Shown piece after piece: positions 16,847 through 24,362 of a DNA stretch of 64,000 bases. Under the pieces are notes generated by a model. The model was not told the origin of the DNA, ran no database searches, and worked only from the letters and a program-made list of their open reading frames with translations. Position numbers and translations under genes: made by a program. Source of the DNA: Pilosibacter fragilis (GTDB lineage: Bacteria; Bacillota; Clostridia; Lachnospirales; Lachnospiraceae); contig NZ_JAVYJB010000002.1 of NCBI RefSeq assembly GCF_032490495.1, positions 124,001 to 188,000 on the forward strand, given 5' to 3'. How positions within the stretch are numbered: the stretch's first letter is position 1; the number at the start of each line of letters is the position of its first letter.

Positions 16847-17914
16847 ATGATAAAGACATCAATCCTGGCTCTTTTCTCCCTGCTTTTTATGATCTTTCAC
16901 GCGGGCCTTGTGACAAAAGGTGCAGCAGCCGGACTTCTTTTGTGGTATTCTGCAGTGGTACCGGCGCTGTTTCCATTTATGGTTCTGTCCTCCATTCTCT
17001 CTGCCTCCGGCGGGATCTCCTGGCTTATGCAGCCGTTTACGGTGGTTTTCCGTTTCTGCGGGCTGTCAGCAGACGGATGGTATGTTCTCCTCACAGGGCT
17101 CCTCTGCGGCTGCCCTATGGGCGCAAAAACGTGCGCAGACTTTCTCGCGGAAAGGCGGCTCAGCTCCAGCGAGGCAAAGTTTCTCTTCGCCCTCTGTAAT
17201 CACCCGAGTCCCATGTTTCTCGCAGGTTTCGTTTATCCCATGTTTGCCGCTCAGTTACCGCTTTTGTGCTTTGTCTTTGCCATTTACATGCCGCTCCTGC
17301 TGCTCGCTATCCCGGCACACTTCATTTATCACGCTCCTTTTAGTCCTGAATCCATCCCGGAAAATTCCGGTATTTCCCAACAACATCCAACTCCGAATTC
17401 CGCCAATGCGTTTTCTTCAAAGCACACACGATCAGATAAATCGTCCAGTTCTGCACTTTCCCTGGATGCCGCGATCCTGAATTCCGCAGAGATTCTTGTA
17501 AAGATCGGCGGCTACCTGATCTTTTATTCCATTTTGATCCTTGTGATCCGGAATACTCCTGAGATTCCAGCCCCAGCCCGTCTGTTTTTCTCTGGCGCAA
17601 TGGAGATCACAACGGGGATCCGTACTGTCAGCGATTCTCTTACATATCCATATTCCGCTATCGCAGCTGCTGCCATATTCTCTTTCGGCGGCTTTTCCGC
17701 CATGTCGCAGACAAATGCAGTGATCCGGATACACCGATCCTCATCGGGATCCGCCGGCAGGACGGTCTCCTGCGGCGGCCGGCAGAATTCTGTACACGAA
17801 AAAACTGCCGGACTCTCCATCCGGCAGTATCTTCTCTGGAAAATTGCCCACGCCTCCCTGACAGCTGCCGTCATGGCAGTCCTCACCGGTGTTCTGCGTT
17901 TTTCCATATTTTAA
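16847..17914 (+). CDS. ylbJ: YlbJ-like sporulation integral membrane protein
   Basis: 355-aa polytopic membrane protein with about eight hydrophobic segments, including LLLWYSAVVPALFPFMVLSSIL and LLTGLLCGCPMGAKTCADF near the N-terminus, and a nucleoside-recognition (Gate)-like pair further on (ILVKIGGYLIFYSILILVI; IFSFGGFSAMSQTNAVI). These are features of YlbJ, needed for spore cortex formation in Bacillus. Its place opposite coaD and rsmD supports the call, as ylbH(rsmD)-coaD-ylbJ are neighbours in many Firmicutes. SD AGGAG lies 5 nt before the ATG. It is convergent with the coaD operon, whose probable terminator lies antisense within this gene's 3' part (17798-17828). One of only two + strand genes here. 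Confidence 0.8.
   Translation: MIKTSILALFSLLFMIFHAGLVTKGAAAGLLLWYSAVVPALFPFMVLSSILSASGGISWLMQPFTVVFRFCGLSADGWYVLLTGLLCGCPMGAKTCADFLAERRLSSSEAKFLFALCNHPSPMFLAGFVYPMFAAQLPLLCFVFAIYMPLLLLAIPAHFIYHAPFSPESIPENSGISQQHPTPNSANAFSSKHTRSDKSSSSALSLDAAILNSAEILVKIGGYLIFYSILILVIRNTPEIPAPARLFFSGAMEITTGIRTVSDSLTYPYSAIAAAAIFSFGGFSAMSQTNAVIRIHRSSSGSAGRTVSCGGRQNSVHEKTAGLSIRQYLLWKIAHASLTAAVMAVLTGVLRFSIF
17798..17828 (-). terminator. Intrinsic terminator of the rsmD-coaD operon, antisense inside ylbJ
   Basis: On the minus strand the 9-bp stem ACTGCCGGA/TCCGGCAGT with a 7-nt loop is followed by TTTTTT. It lies 130 nt after the stop of the coiled-coil protein gene and within codons for the C-terminal part of YlbJ. 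Confidence 0.7.
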
Positions 17915-17957
17915 ATTCGTTTTGTTTCCATCAGCGATTCTGTACAGACTGACTGCA

Positions 17958-18548
17958 TTAAGCGTTCTTACCATCGGTCTCCGGCGCAGCGTCTTCCTCT
18001 TTCTCTGTGATGATTCCGGAGGAAAGTTCCTTTCTGTTGGAGGAAACGATATCGTAGCTGGACTTCATGGAGTTCATGAACGCGTCGAAGCGGCCCTGGG
18101 CGCCTTCCATTGTGTGGTTCATAATTGTCTGAAGGCTCTTTAACATATCATCTGTGTACTGGATAGATCCCTGACGGACACTGTTTGCGTCAGCGACTGC
18201 GTTGTCAACGATAGTCTGGGCCTGGGCCTGGGCCTGCTCGATGATCTCATTTGCCTGGGCGTAAGCTCTCTGCATGATCTCGTGCTCGTTTACAAGCTCG
18301 TTTGTCTGGGCCGTTGCCTCTGCGAGCATTGCGTCTGCCTTGCTGTGGGCATCAGAGAGGATCGCATCCTGGTTGCTGATGATCTTCTGATACTGCTTGA
18401 TCTCATCCGGGATTCTTAAGCGAAGCTCCACTAAAAGCTCGTCCAGCTCCTCTTTGTTTACGATGATCTTTGTTGTAGATAACGGCTGAAATTTACAGCT
18501 GTCGATATATTCCTCAATTTCATTGATTAACTGTTCAATTCTGCTCAT
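17958..18548 (-). CDS. Coiled-coil DivIVA-like/ATPase-H-like protein
   Basis: 196-aa soluble protein with no clear enzymatic motif. The N-terminal ~45 residues resemble a DivIVA-type dimerisation head (LINEIEEYIDSCKFQPLSTTKIIVNKEELDELLVELRLRIPDEIKQYQ in sense) and are followed by a long alanine- and glutamine-rich coiled coil (residues ~60-135, QANEIIEQAQAQAQTIVDNAVADAN). The C-terminus is acidic and probably disordered. Such proteins are often annotated as 'ATPase' or V-type ATPase subunit H. It is third in rsmD-coaD-this gene, with SD AAGGA before the ATG at 18548. Function is unknown; a role in cell-envelope organisation is speculative. Confidence 0.65.
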   Translation of the reverse strand: MSRIEQLINEIEEYIDSCKFQPLSTTKIIVNKEELDELLVELRLRIPDEIKQYQKIISNQDAILSDAHSKADAMLAEATAQTNELVNEHEIMQRAYAQANEIIEQAQAQAQTIVDNAVADANSVRQGSIQYTDDMLKSLQTIMNHTMEGAQGRFDAFMNSMKSSYDIVSSNRKELSSGIITEKEEDAAPETDGKNA

Positions 18549-18569
18549 GTCGTTTCCTTTTCCTTTCCC

Positions 18570-19067
18570 TTACACCTGACTGCCTTGTCTCTCACGCAGT
18601 CTCTTATGTACTTCATCCGCCACATAAGGTGTTACAAAATTCGAAATATCCCCGCCGTAAGCCGCAACTTCCTTTACGGTACTGGAACTTAAGTACGCGT
18701 ACTCAAGGCTCGTGGTCAGAAATACTGTGTCTATGCTGGTATCCATCACGCGGTTTAACTGGGCGATCTGGAGTTCATATTCGAAGTCAGTGATCGCGCG
18801 GAGTCCACGGACAACGGCGTTGGCGTTGCATTCCTTTGCAAAGTCAACGGTAAGTCCCGCAAAGCTCTTTACCTCCACGTTCGGAATGTCTTTTGTGACC
18901 TCTTCTAACATCTTAACACGTTCTTCCACAGAAAACAATGGCGTTTTCGCGCGATTATTGAGAACGCCGATGATCAGATGATCGAATAATTTTGATGCCC
19001 TCTTGATAACATCGATATGTCCCAGTGTGACCGGGTCAAAACTTCCCGGATAGATTGCTGTCTTCAT
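18570..19067 (-). CDS. coaD: Phosphopantetheine adenylyltransferase
   Basis: 165-aa nucleotidyltransferase making dephospho-CoA from 4'-phosphopantetheine and ATP, the fourth step of CoA synthesis. Signatures are YPGSFDPVTLGHIDVIKRA (T/HxGH motif, residues ~6-24), VVRGLRAITDFEYELQIAQLNR (~87-110) and YLSSSTVKEVAAYGG (ISSTxxR-like motif, ~124-140). Length matches the family (~160). The gene lies between rsmD and the coiled-coil protein in one operon; rsmD-coaD adjacency is typical of Firmicutes. Confidence 0.97.
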   Translation of the reverse strand: MKTAIYPGSFDPVTLGHIDVIKRASKLFDHLIIGVLNNRAKTPLFSVEERVKMLEEVTKDIPNVEVKSFAGLTVDFAKECNANAVVRGLRAITDFEYELQIAQLNRVMDTSIDTVFLTTSLEYAYLSSSTVKEVAAYGGDISNFVTPYVADEVHKRLRERQGSQV

Positions 19068-19181
19068 GATTTTTGTCTATGCCGCAGGCTGCTGCGGTTT
19101 ATCTCCTCATTTTATGTGTTTTTTCTGGCTTTGTTCTGGCAATTTCCAGCCTGTGATCTGTCATTCGTACTGGTCACTTCA

Positions 19182-19742
19182 TTACACTTTCTTAATCTTA
19201 AGGAAAACATGTTTATTCGTCTTATATTCTTTGATCTTCACGATCTCATACCCGAGTGCACCAGCCCAGGAAAAATCCACGTCAAGAGCTTCCTCAGCGA
19301 TGATCAGCGTCTCTTCGTCCGCGAGACAGGTATCCTTTAATGCCTCAAGGACTTTTTTCGGAAGATCCATCCGGTACGGTGGATCCATAAAGATAAAGTC
19401 AAACGACTTTCCATCCCGGTCAAGTCTCCGAACTGCCTCTGTCACATCCGCAGACATGACCCTGGCCTTTTCTTCCAGGTGGGTTGTCTTTAAATTCTCC
19501 CGGATGCAGGAAATCTGTCCGTCACCCTTATCGACAAAGACCGCTTCCTTCGCCCCGCGGCTTAATGCCTCGATCCCGATCGCGCCGCTTCCCGCGAAAA
19601 GATCCAGGAATCTTGCCCCGTAAAGGTCATTCTGAAGCATATTGAACAGGGTCTCTTTTATCCGGTCCGTGGTGGGTCTTGTCTCCATTCCATCCACCGT
19701 CTTTAAAAGCAGCCGTCTCGCGCTGCCTGCAATCACTCTCAT
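19182..19742 (-). CDS. rsmD: 16S rRNA (guanine966-N2)-methyltransferase RsmD
   Basis: 186-aa SAM-dependent methyltransferase modifying G966 of 16S rRNA. The N-terminus MRVIAGSARRLLLKTVDGMETRPTTDRIKETLFNML is diagnostic. The SAM motif FLDLFAGSGAIGIEALSRGA (~residues 45-64) and the catalytic DPPY (~119-122) follow. Full family length. It precedes coaD by about 115 nt, a common pairing. A fragment of a miniature element (19772-19826) lies just upstream. Confidence 0.97.
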   Translation of the reverse strand: MRVIAGSARRLLLKTVDGMETRPTTDRIKETLFNMLQNDLYGARFLDLFAGSGAIGIEALSRGAKEAVFVDKGDGQISCIRENLKTTHLEEKARVMSADVTEAVRRLDRDGKSFDFIFMDPPYRMDLPKKVLEALKDTCLADEETLIIAEEALDVDFSWAGALGYEIVKIKEYKTNKHVFLKIKKV

Positions 19743-19771
19743 ATTTCAACCTCTGAATATTGCAATTATTC

Positions 19772-19826
19772 GTAACTGTTCTGCATGTCTGCGCACTTGC
19801 TACGCTGACCGTAAGAAAGCATACCC
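19772..19826. repeat. Truncated B-family element fragment (B3)
   Basis: In inverted orientation this matches one half of the 133-bp element at 48319-48451, including the terminal GTAACTGTTC, the GCGCACTTGC..GCTGACCGTAAGAAA core and a few bases more. Similarity then stops, and no direct repeats are present, so it is probably a relic. Confidence 0.6.
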
Positions 19827-19914
19827 ATTATAATCGCATTTTTTCTATTATACAAGTATTTTTTGCTGTAACATACTCAGTTACTGTCTGCGGCAAGGCG
19901 TGAATCGTGACACG

Positions 19915-19933
19915 GAAAAAGCCCTCACAGGGC
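19915..19933 (-). terminator. Intrinsic terminator of the SASP gene
   Basis: On the minus strand GCCCT-GTG-AGGGC is followed by TTTTTCC, about 57 nt after the spore-protein stop codon. Confidence 0.7.
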
Positions 19934-19989
19934 AGATGGAACTGATGAGGTCCCGTCTTTCCTGCGAAGGCTTTCCGGATGCTCAGGCT

Positions 19990-20202
19990 TTATTTACCTG
20001 CCATCTTCTTCTCCTGCTCTTCGATCATCTTCTTGACCATATAGCCGCCGACGCTGCCGTTCTGGTAAGAAGTCAGATTGCCGTTGTAGCCGTTTGTGAG
20101 CGGTACTCCGAGCTCATCTGCGATCTCCATTTTGAATTTGTCCATCGCTTCCTTTGCTTCCGGAACTACTACACGGTTAGAAGAACTGCTTGTGTTAGAC
20201 AT
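19990..20202 (-). CDS. Alpha/beta-type small acid-soluble spore protein
   Basis: 70-aa DNA-binding protein that saturates and protects DNA in the dormant spore and is degraded on germination. Family hallmarks are EAKEAMDKFKMEIADELGVPL (germination-protease cleavage region, residues ~15-36) and NLTSYQNGSVGGYMVKKMIE (DNA-binding block, ~42-61). The N-terminus is unusually rich in serine and threonine. SD AAAGGAGG stands before the ATG. A sigma-G-like promoter (20272-20299) and its own terminator make it monocistronic, as usual. Its presence shows the organism makes endospores or descends from spore formers. Confidence 0.96.
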   Translation of the reverse strand: MSNTSSSSNRVVVPEAKEAMDKFKMEIADELGVPLTNGYNGNLTSYQNGSVGGYMVKKMIEEQEKKMAGK

Positions 20203-20271
20203 AAGATACGCCTCCTTTTAGTGTAATGCCTTTTACTGCTTTCGCATCGGGCATGTTTGATGGTACGTTCC

Positions 20272-20299
20272 TAGTATGATCGTCCTGAAAAATAATACA
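20272..20299 (-). promoter_or_regulatory. Sigma-G/F-type promoter of the SASP gene
   Basis: On the minus strand TGTATT (20294-20299) and CATACTA (20272-20278) are 15 nt apart. CATACTA matches the forespore -10 consensus CATAnTA exactly, about 70 nt before the spore-protein start. Confidence 0.65.
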
Positions 20300-20399
20300 C
20301 TGGAAGGTTTTGTGTGAAATGTCGTTTTCTTGCAATTCAACCACTTCGTGCTGTCTGTCGGCTCTGCCTGCAATTCAATATCAGCGGCTTCGAGACTTT

Positions 20400-21266
20400 T
20401 TATCTCTCTTTAAGTGCAAGAAACGCGCAGAGATTCCCTCGTTTCTCCCCCATCGCCCTGTGGGAAAACAGCTTATCCGGGTTGCACTTTGTGCAGATAT
20501 CTGTGACGGAAATATTCTTTGACGGCACTCCGGCTTCCATCAGGATTCGGCGATTTGCCTCCCAGAGATCCAGCTGACGCTTCCCGATCACGCCGCTCTT
20601 AGACGGGAAGACAATGTGTTCACAATCCTCTTTCGAAAATGCATCACGAAAGTTGTCCGCCACATCTTCCCCGACCTCATAACAGTCGCTGCAGATACTC
20701 GGTCCCACGCAGCAGATCAGGTCTTCCGGGACAGTTCCGTATTCCTGCTTCATCGCATGTATCATCTTTTCCCCCATGCGGTTCACGGTTCCTCGCCAGC
20801 CGGAATGTGCGAGACCAATGGCATGGTGTTTCGGATCTACAAAATATAACGGGACACAGTCCGCAAAAAATGTCACAAGCGTCACGCCCGGCATGTTCGT
20901 CAAAAGTCCGTCGATATCCCGGTAGTCCCGGTCCTTCACAACGCCTTTTCCGAGATCATCCGCGGAGACGACTCGGATATTTGTCGTGTGGGTCTGCCAG
21001 GTTAAGACCATTTTTTCCCGGTCTACACCGAGAGCCGCCGCCATCCTGCTGTAATTCTCCAGCACATGTTCCCGGTTATCACCGCGGGTAAAGGAAAAAT
21101 TCATGGTCGAATACCAGCCCTCGCTGACACCGCCCATTCTCGTGGAGAACGCGTGAGTGACGATTCCCGTGGCATCAAGTACCGGAAATGTCAGATATGT
21201 GACACTGCTCTTTGTCACTTCTCTCATATGATCCGCCGCATCTGTTTTTCTGATCCACTGATTCAT
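20400..21266 (-). CDS. pgeF: Peptidoglycan editing factor PgeF (laccase-domain, YfiH-like)
   Basis: 288-aa purine nucleoside phosphorylase/laccase-domain protein; the YfiH/YlmD family is linked to removal of misincorporated L-Ser from peptidoglycan precursors and shows purine nucleosidase-like activity. Metal-site features are MVLTWQTHTTNI (His), FFADCVPL (Cys) and IGLAHSGWRGTVNRM (His), with the FSTRMGGVSEG motif near the N-terminus. The ATG at 21266 follows AAGGGG by 7 nt. It lies 51 nt after yraN, so it may be the last gene of the ylxM-to-yraN operon. Confidence 0.92.
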   Translation of the reverse strand: MNQWIRKTDAADHMREVTKSSVTYLTFPVLDATGIVTHAFSTRMGGVSEGWYSTMNFSFTRGDNREHVLENYSRMAAALGVDREKMVLTWQTHTTNIRVVSADDLGKGVVKDRDYRDIDGLLTNMPGVTLVTFFADCVPLYFVDPKHHAIGLAHSGWRGTVNRMGEKMIHAMKQEYGTVPEDLICCVGPSICSDCYEVGEDVADNFRDAFSKEDCEHIVFPSKSGVIGKRQLDLWEANRRILMEAGVPSKNISVTDICTKCNPDKLFSHRAMGEKRGNLCAFLALKER

Positions 21267-21317
21267 AAATTTTCCCCTTTCCGAGATATCTCATGCAAAA
21301 AACATAAGACTATTTCA

Positions 21318-21698
21318 TTAAAAAGCGTTTCTGATATACGTGATCTCTTCCCCATCGATCCCCGCCGCATCAAACCGGCACGGAGTCTCCTCCGGAAGTT
21401 GATGGGAAAACAGATAATACACCGCTGCATTCCGGATCCGCATGGCCTTCCTGTGGTCGATGGCTTCCAGTGAAAAACCAGCCGAGCCGCTGGCGCGGAA
21501 TTTCACCTCGATAAACACGAAATATTTTCCATCCTTCGCGATAATATCGATCTCGCCCTGCTTGCAGCGGTAATTCCTCTCCAGGATCATAAATCCGTTC
21601 TGTTTTAAAAAGGCAGCGATCTTTTCTTCATAGATGCTGCCTGTTGCCCGATTATTCTTTGTCACGCTCATCCCCCGATTTATGACAACGCAGTCCAT
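21318..21698 (-). CDS. yraN: YraN family endonuclease-like protein (UPF0102)
   Basis: 126-aa protein of the YraN family with a PD-(D/E)XK nuclease-like fold, biochemical role unknown. Conserved blocks are GSIYEEKIAAFLKQNGFMILERNYRCKQGEIDIIAKD (GEIDII carries the acidic residue) and FVFIEVKFRAS (ExK). The start at 21698 was chosen because AGGAG lies 9 nt upstream and the length then equals the family norm (~120); earlier ATGs would extend into rnhB and add a non-conserved tail. It follows rnhB, an arrangement common in Firmicutes, and a role in DNA repair or processing is suspected but unproven. Confidence 0.88.
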   Translation of the reverse strand: MDCVVINRGMSVTKNNRATGSIYEEKIAAFLKQNGFMILERNYRCKQGEIDIIAKDGKYFVFIEVKFRASGSAGFSLEAIDHRKAMRIRNAAVYYLFSHQLPEETPCRFDAAGIDGEEITYIRNAF

Positions 21699-21768
21699 AC
21701 AGCTCATCTCCTGCAGCCGCATAAACATTTTTATTCTCTCTTTACACCTGATCCTCGAGCCTGCCAAT

Positions 21769-22413
21769 TTATACGAATTTGGTAATAAACGTCCGTCTGT
21801 GGATCGGTGTCGGACCAAACTCCTTGAGCGCTGTGATATGCGCCGGAGTTCCGTATCCTTTATGCTTCGCGAAACCATACTCCGGATATTCCTTATCATA
21901 CTCCTCCATCATATGGTCTCTGGTCACCTTTGCGAGGATGCTGGCCGCAGCGATAGAAACGCTCTTCGCGTCGCCCTTGATGATCGGCACCTGGGGAACC
22001 GCAATGCCCGGGATCGTCACCGCATCGTTTAAGAGGATCTGCGGCGCCGGATCGAGCTTTGCGATCGCCTGCCGCATTGCCTCATAGGTCGCCTGTAAGA
22101 TATTGATCTCATCGATCCGCTCCGGGCCCACGATCCCCACAGACCAGGCGATTGCTTTCTCCTTGATTTCCAAGAACAGTTCCTCCCGGCGGCTCTCAGA
22201 GAGCTTCTTTGAGTCGTTCAGATAAAGGATCCGGCAATCCTTCGGCAGGATCGCCGCACCGGCTGCTACAGGGCCCGCAAGAGGTCCACGGCCTGCCTCA
22301 TCGATTCCGCAGATGAACGCGCAATCCTCATACTGTCTCTCGAATTCCCGCATAAGAGAGAGACGTTCCAGTTCCTTCTCAAGTTTTTCTCCCGTCAGCA
22401 CCCGTCTTGCCAT
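21769..22413 (-). CDS. rnhB: Ribonuclease HII
   Basis: 214-aa RNase HII, which cleaves RNA in RNA-DNA hybrids and removes misinserted ribonucleotides. The type-2 signature is FICGIDEAGRGPLAGPVAAGAAIL (catalytic Asp and Glu, ~residues 33-56); the remaining catalytic acids are in LLNDAVTIPG and KGDAKSVSIAAASILAKVTRDHMM. The ATG at 22413 follows AAGGAG by 11 nt. It lies between rbgA and yraN in the trmD-rplS-lepB region, the typical Firmicutes order. Confidence 0.97.
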   Translation of the reverse strand: MARRVLTGEKLEKELERLSLMREFERQYEDCAFICGIDEAGRGPLAGPVAAGAAILPKDCRILYLNDSKKLSESRREELFLEIKEKAIAWSVGIVGPERIDEINILQATYEAMRQAIAKLDPAPQILLNDAVTIPGIAVPQVPIIKGDAKSVSIAAASILAKVTRDHMMEEYDKEYPEYGFAKHKGYGTPAHITALKEFGPTPIHRRTFITKFV

Positions 22414-22550
22414 ATTCTGCCCAGCTCCTTATCCTCACATAATTTCTCTGCCTGCATGCGCAGCTTCTCCCCTTTCATTTCATCAAAACAGTCATCATCT
22501 GAATAATTCCGGGAAATATCTGCACACCTCTGCATTTTCAGAGTTTTATA

Positions 22551-23414
22551 TTATTCCGCTTCTTCTTTCTTTTCCGGCATCTCCAGCGTAATCCTTCCAA
22601 GCTTTCCACCCCGGAATTCATCGAGCAGCAGTCTCGCAGCCTTCGTGAGATCATTCACCCCGCCTTTCGTCAGGCATGCGCGGGCTGCCGCGATCTCATC
22701 GAGAAGCTCATACGGCTTCTTTCCGTCCTCCTCGATTCCATAGCGCTCCTTTAAGAGTCCCGGAGTGATATTCCTAAGATAGTCCGCAAGCTCGGATGCC
22801 AGCTCATCTTTTTCCAGGATCTCATCGTTGATGGAACCTAAAAATGCCAGTAAAAGTCCCACTCTCTGGTCCTCAAATTTCGGCCATAAGATCCCTGGGG
22901 TGTCAAGAAGCTCCACCTGCTTGTTTAAGCGGATCCACTGGTTTCCTTTTGTGACGCCAGGCTTATTTCCGGTCTTCGCAGCCGCCTTTCCGGCAAAGCT
23001 GTTGATGAAGGTGGATTTTCCCACGTTCGGGATCCCCACCACCATGGCGCGCACCGGGCGGTTTAAGATTCCGCGTCTTCTGTCGCGCTCGATCTTCTCC
23101 TTACATGCCTCCTGGATCAGGGCATTCAATTGCTTTAAGGTTGCCTTCGCCCTCGCGTCGATCTTCATGACCTGGAAACCCTGGCTCTCAAAGTAAGTGA
23201 TCCACACCGCGTTTGCCTTCTCAGAAGCGAGATCTGCCTTGTTTAAAAGGATCACACGGCCTTTTCCAGCTGCGAGACTGTCAATATCCGGGTTGCGGCT
23301 GGCTAACGGCGCGCGCGCGTCCACGAGCTCGATCACGAGGTCTACAAGCTTCACGTCCTCTTTCATGGCGCGTTTCGCCTTTGTCATATGGCCTGGATAC
23401 CACTGTATATTCAT
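22551..23414 (-). CDS. rbgA: Ribosome biogenesis GTPase YlqF/RbgA
   Basis: 287-aa circularly permuted GTPase needed for late assembly of the 50S subunit. The G motifs appear in the permuted order: G4 LNKADL (~residues 54-60), then G1 VVGIPNVGKSTFINSF (~123-138) and G3 LLDTPGIL. The C-terminal domain with ITPGLLKERYGI is the RNA-binding part. It starts with IQWYPGHMTKA, the family hallmark. Between lepB and rnhB, as in most Firmicutes. Confidence 0.97.
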   Translation of the reverse strand: MNIQWYPGHMTKAKRAMKEDVKLVDLVIELVDARAPLASRNPDIDSLAAGKGRVILLNKADLASEKANAVWITYFESQGFQVMKIDARAKATLKQLNALIQEACKEKIERDRRRGILNRPVRAMVVGIPNVGKSTFINSFAGKAAAKTGNKPGVTKGNQWIRLNKQVELLDTPGILWPKFEDQRVGLLLAFLGSINDEILEKDELASELADYLRNITPGLLKERYGIEEDGKKPYELLDEIAAARACLTKGGVNDLTKAARLLLDEFRGGKLGRITLEMPEKKEEAE

Positions 23415-23438
23415 AGTAATTGTCTCCGTCCTTTCCTG

Positions 23439-23984
23439 CTACCGGACGAAACCAAGTCTGGAAAATGGCTGAAACCGCAGCCAGACGCGTCCGATGAGAT
23501 TTTCCCGTTTTATATTTCCAATGCCGGAAAACCGGCTGTCTTCACTTGATTCCCGGTTGTCTCCCAGGAGAAAATATTCATCCTCCCCAAGCTCCACCGG
23601 ATATTCGGCTGCCCCGGCGATCGTGGCCTCACCAAGACCGTCCTGCGCCTTTAAGAGTTCCCCATTGATATAGATGGACCCGTTTTTGATCTGGACCGTT
23701 TCCCCCGGAAGTCCGATGATCCGCTTGATTCCAGGCTGCTGCCCTTCCCGCTCAAACACAACGACATCAAGCCGGTTCGGTTTCCCGATATCGTAGGACA
23801 GGCGGTTCATCAATACCACATCTCCGGATTCCAGCACGGGCTTCATGGAACTTCCATTCATCTCAATCCTGCTTCCAAAACAAAACACAAGATAACACGC
23901 AAGGGCAACCATGACTGCGCAGTCGACCGCCCATTCCGTGAGCCGGTGAAGTCTGTTCGATTCCTTTTCCTCAAAAAATTCCAT
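23439..23984 (-). CDS. lepB: Signal peptidase I
   Basis: 181-aa membrane-anchored serine protease that removes signal peptides from exported proteins. One membrane segment (CAVMVALACYLVFCFG, residues ~24-40) precedes the catalytic Ser in GSSMKPVLESGDVVLMNR (Ser ~46), the catalytic Lys in GIKRIIGLPGETVQIKNG (Lys ~86) and the GDNRESSEDSR box (~140-150). The size is that of Gram-positive SPases. Start ATG at 23984 is preceded by GGGGG. The upstream interval (23985-24362) holds several hairpins and a GTGAC/GTCAC dyad. Confidence 0.96.
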   Translation of the reverse strand: MEFFEEKESNRLHRLTEWAVDCAVMVALACYLVFCFGSRIEMNGSSMKPVLESGDVVLMNRLSYDIGKPNRLDVVVFEREGQQPGIKRIIGLPGETVQIKNGSIYINGELLKAQDGLGEATIAGAAEYPVELGEDEYFLLGDNRESSEDSRFSGIGNIKRENLIGRVWLRFQPFSRLGFVR

Positions 23985-24016
23985 GGCGAGTCCCCCTCTC
24001 TGAAAGGCAATTGTTC

Positions 24017-24032
24017 CGTGACTAAGTCACTC
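24017..24032. promoter_or_regulatory. Operator-like dyad upstream of lepB
   Basis: On the minus strand GAGTGAC-TT-AGTCACG, the same 16-mer with two differences as 6253-6268. Lies about 33 nt upstream of the lepB start. Confidence 0.25.
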
Positions 24033-24259
24033 CCACAATTGCCGCCAAAATTCGTAATCCGGGCTATCGCCCTGCTTACTTATATCGGCTTGGCTGTCAA
24101 ATGTCTGCCCATCCTTGCGCGCAAGTACGCAGTCTGGTCATCCGCTTAACAACACTTTCATATAAAAAGAATGTGCCTTGGCACATTCTCGCGCCTCGCG
24201 CGGTCGCTTGCGACAATCTACATCTTCGCGCGAGTGCGCATCCTTGGCACGTTAGTGCC

Positions 24260-24305
24260 TTTTAATGTAACAGGGAATTCCTCGGAATTTCCTGTTACAT
24301 TAAAA
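24260..24305. repeat. 46-bp near-perfect palindrome (short palindromic repeat, copy 2)
   Basis: TTTTAATGTAACAGG pairs with CCTGTTACATTAAAA and the arms continue through GAATTCC/GGAATTT, 22 bp with a TC loop and one G-T pair. It begins inside the T-run of the rplS terminator. Degenerate copies occur at 5372-5407 and 61386-61418. Confidence 0.7.
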
Positions 24306-24333
24306 ACAAAGGGACAATTTTCATTGCCCCTTT
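24302..24333 (-). terminator. Intrinsic terminator of rplS
   Basis: On the minus strand AAAGGGGCAAT-GAAA-ATTGTCCCTTT is followed by GTTTTTA; it starts 30 nt after the rplS stop. The arms pair at all but one position (a G-U wobble). Confidence 0.8.
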
Positions 24334-24362
24334 GATCTACTGACTCTCTGTACAGTTATGAA

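Larger units (their letters stand above)
23985..24362. other. Hairpin-rich gene-free interval between lepB and rplS
   Basis: No coding sequence. Contains an imperfect palindrome GGCAATTGT..ACAATTGCC around the GTGAC/GTCAC dyad, a perfect 9-bp hairpin GAATGTGCC-TT-GGCACATTC (24169-24188), several GCGC-rich self-complementary stretches (24190-24240), a 22-bp near-perfect palindrome (24260-24305) and the rplS terminator (24302-24333). Such density of dyads suggests decayed repeat elements. Confidence 0.6.
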
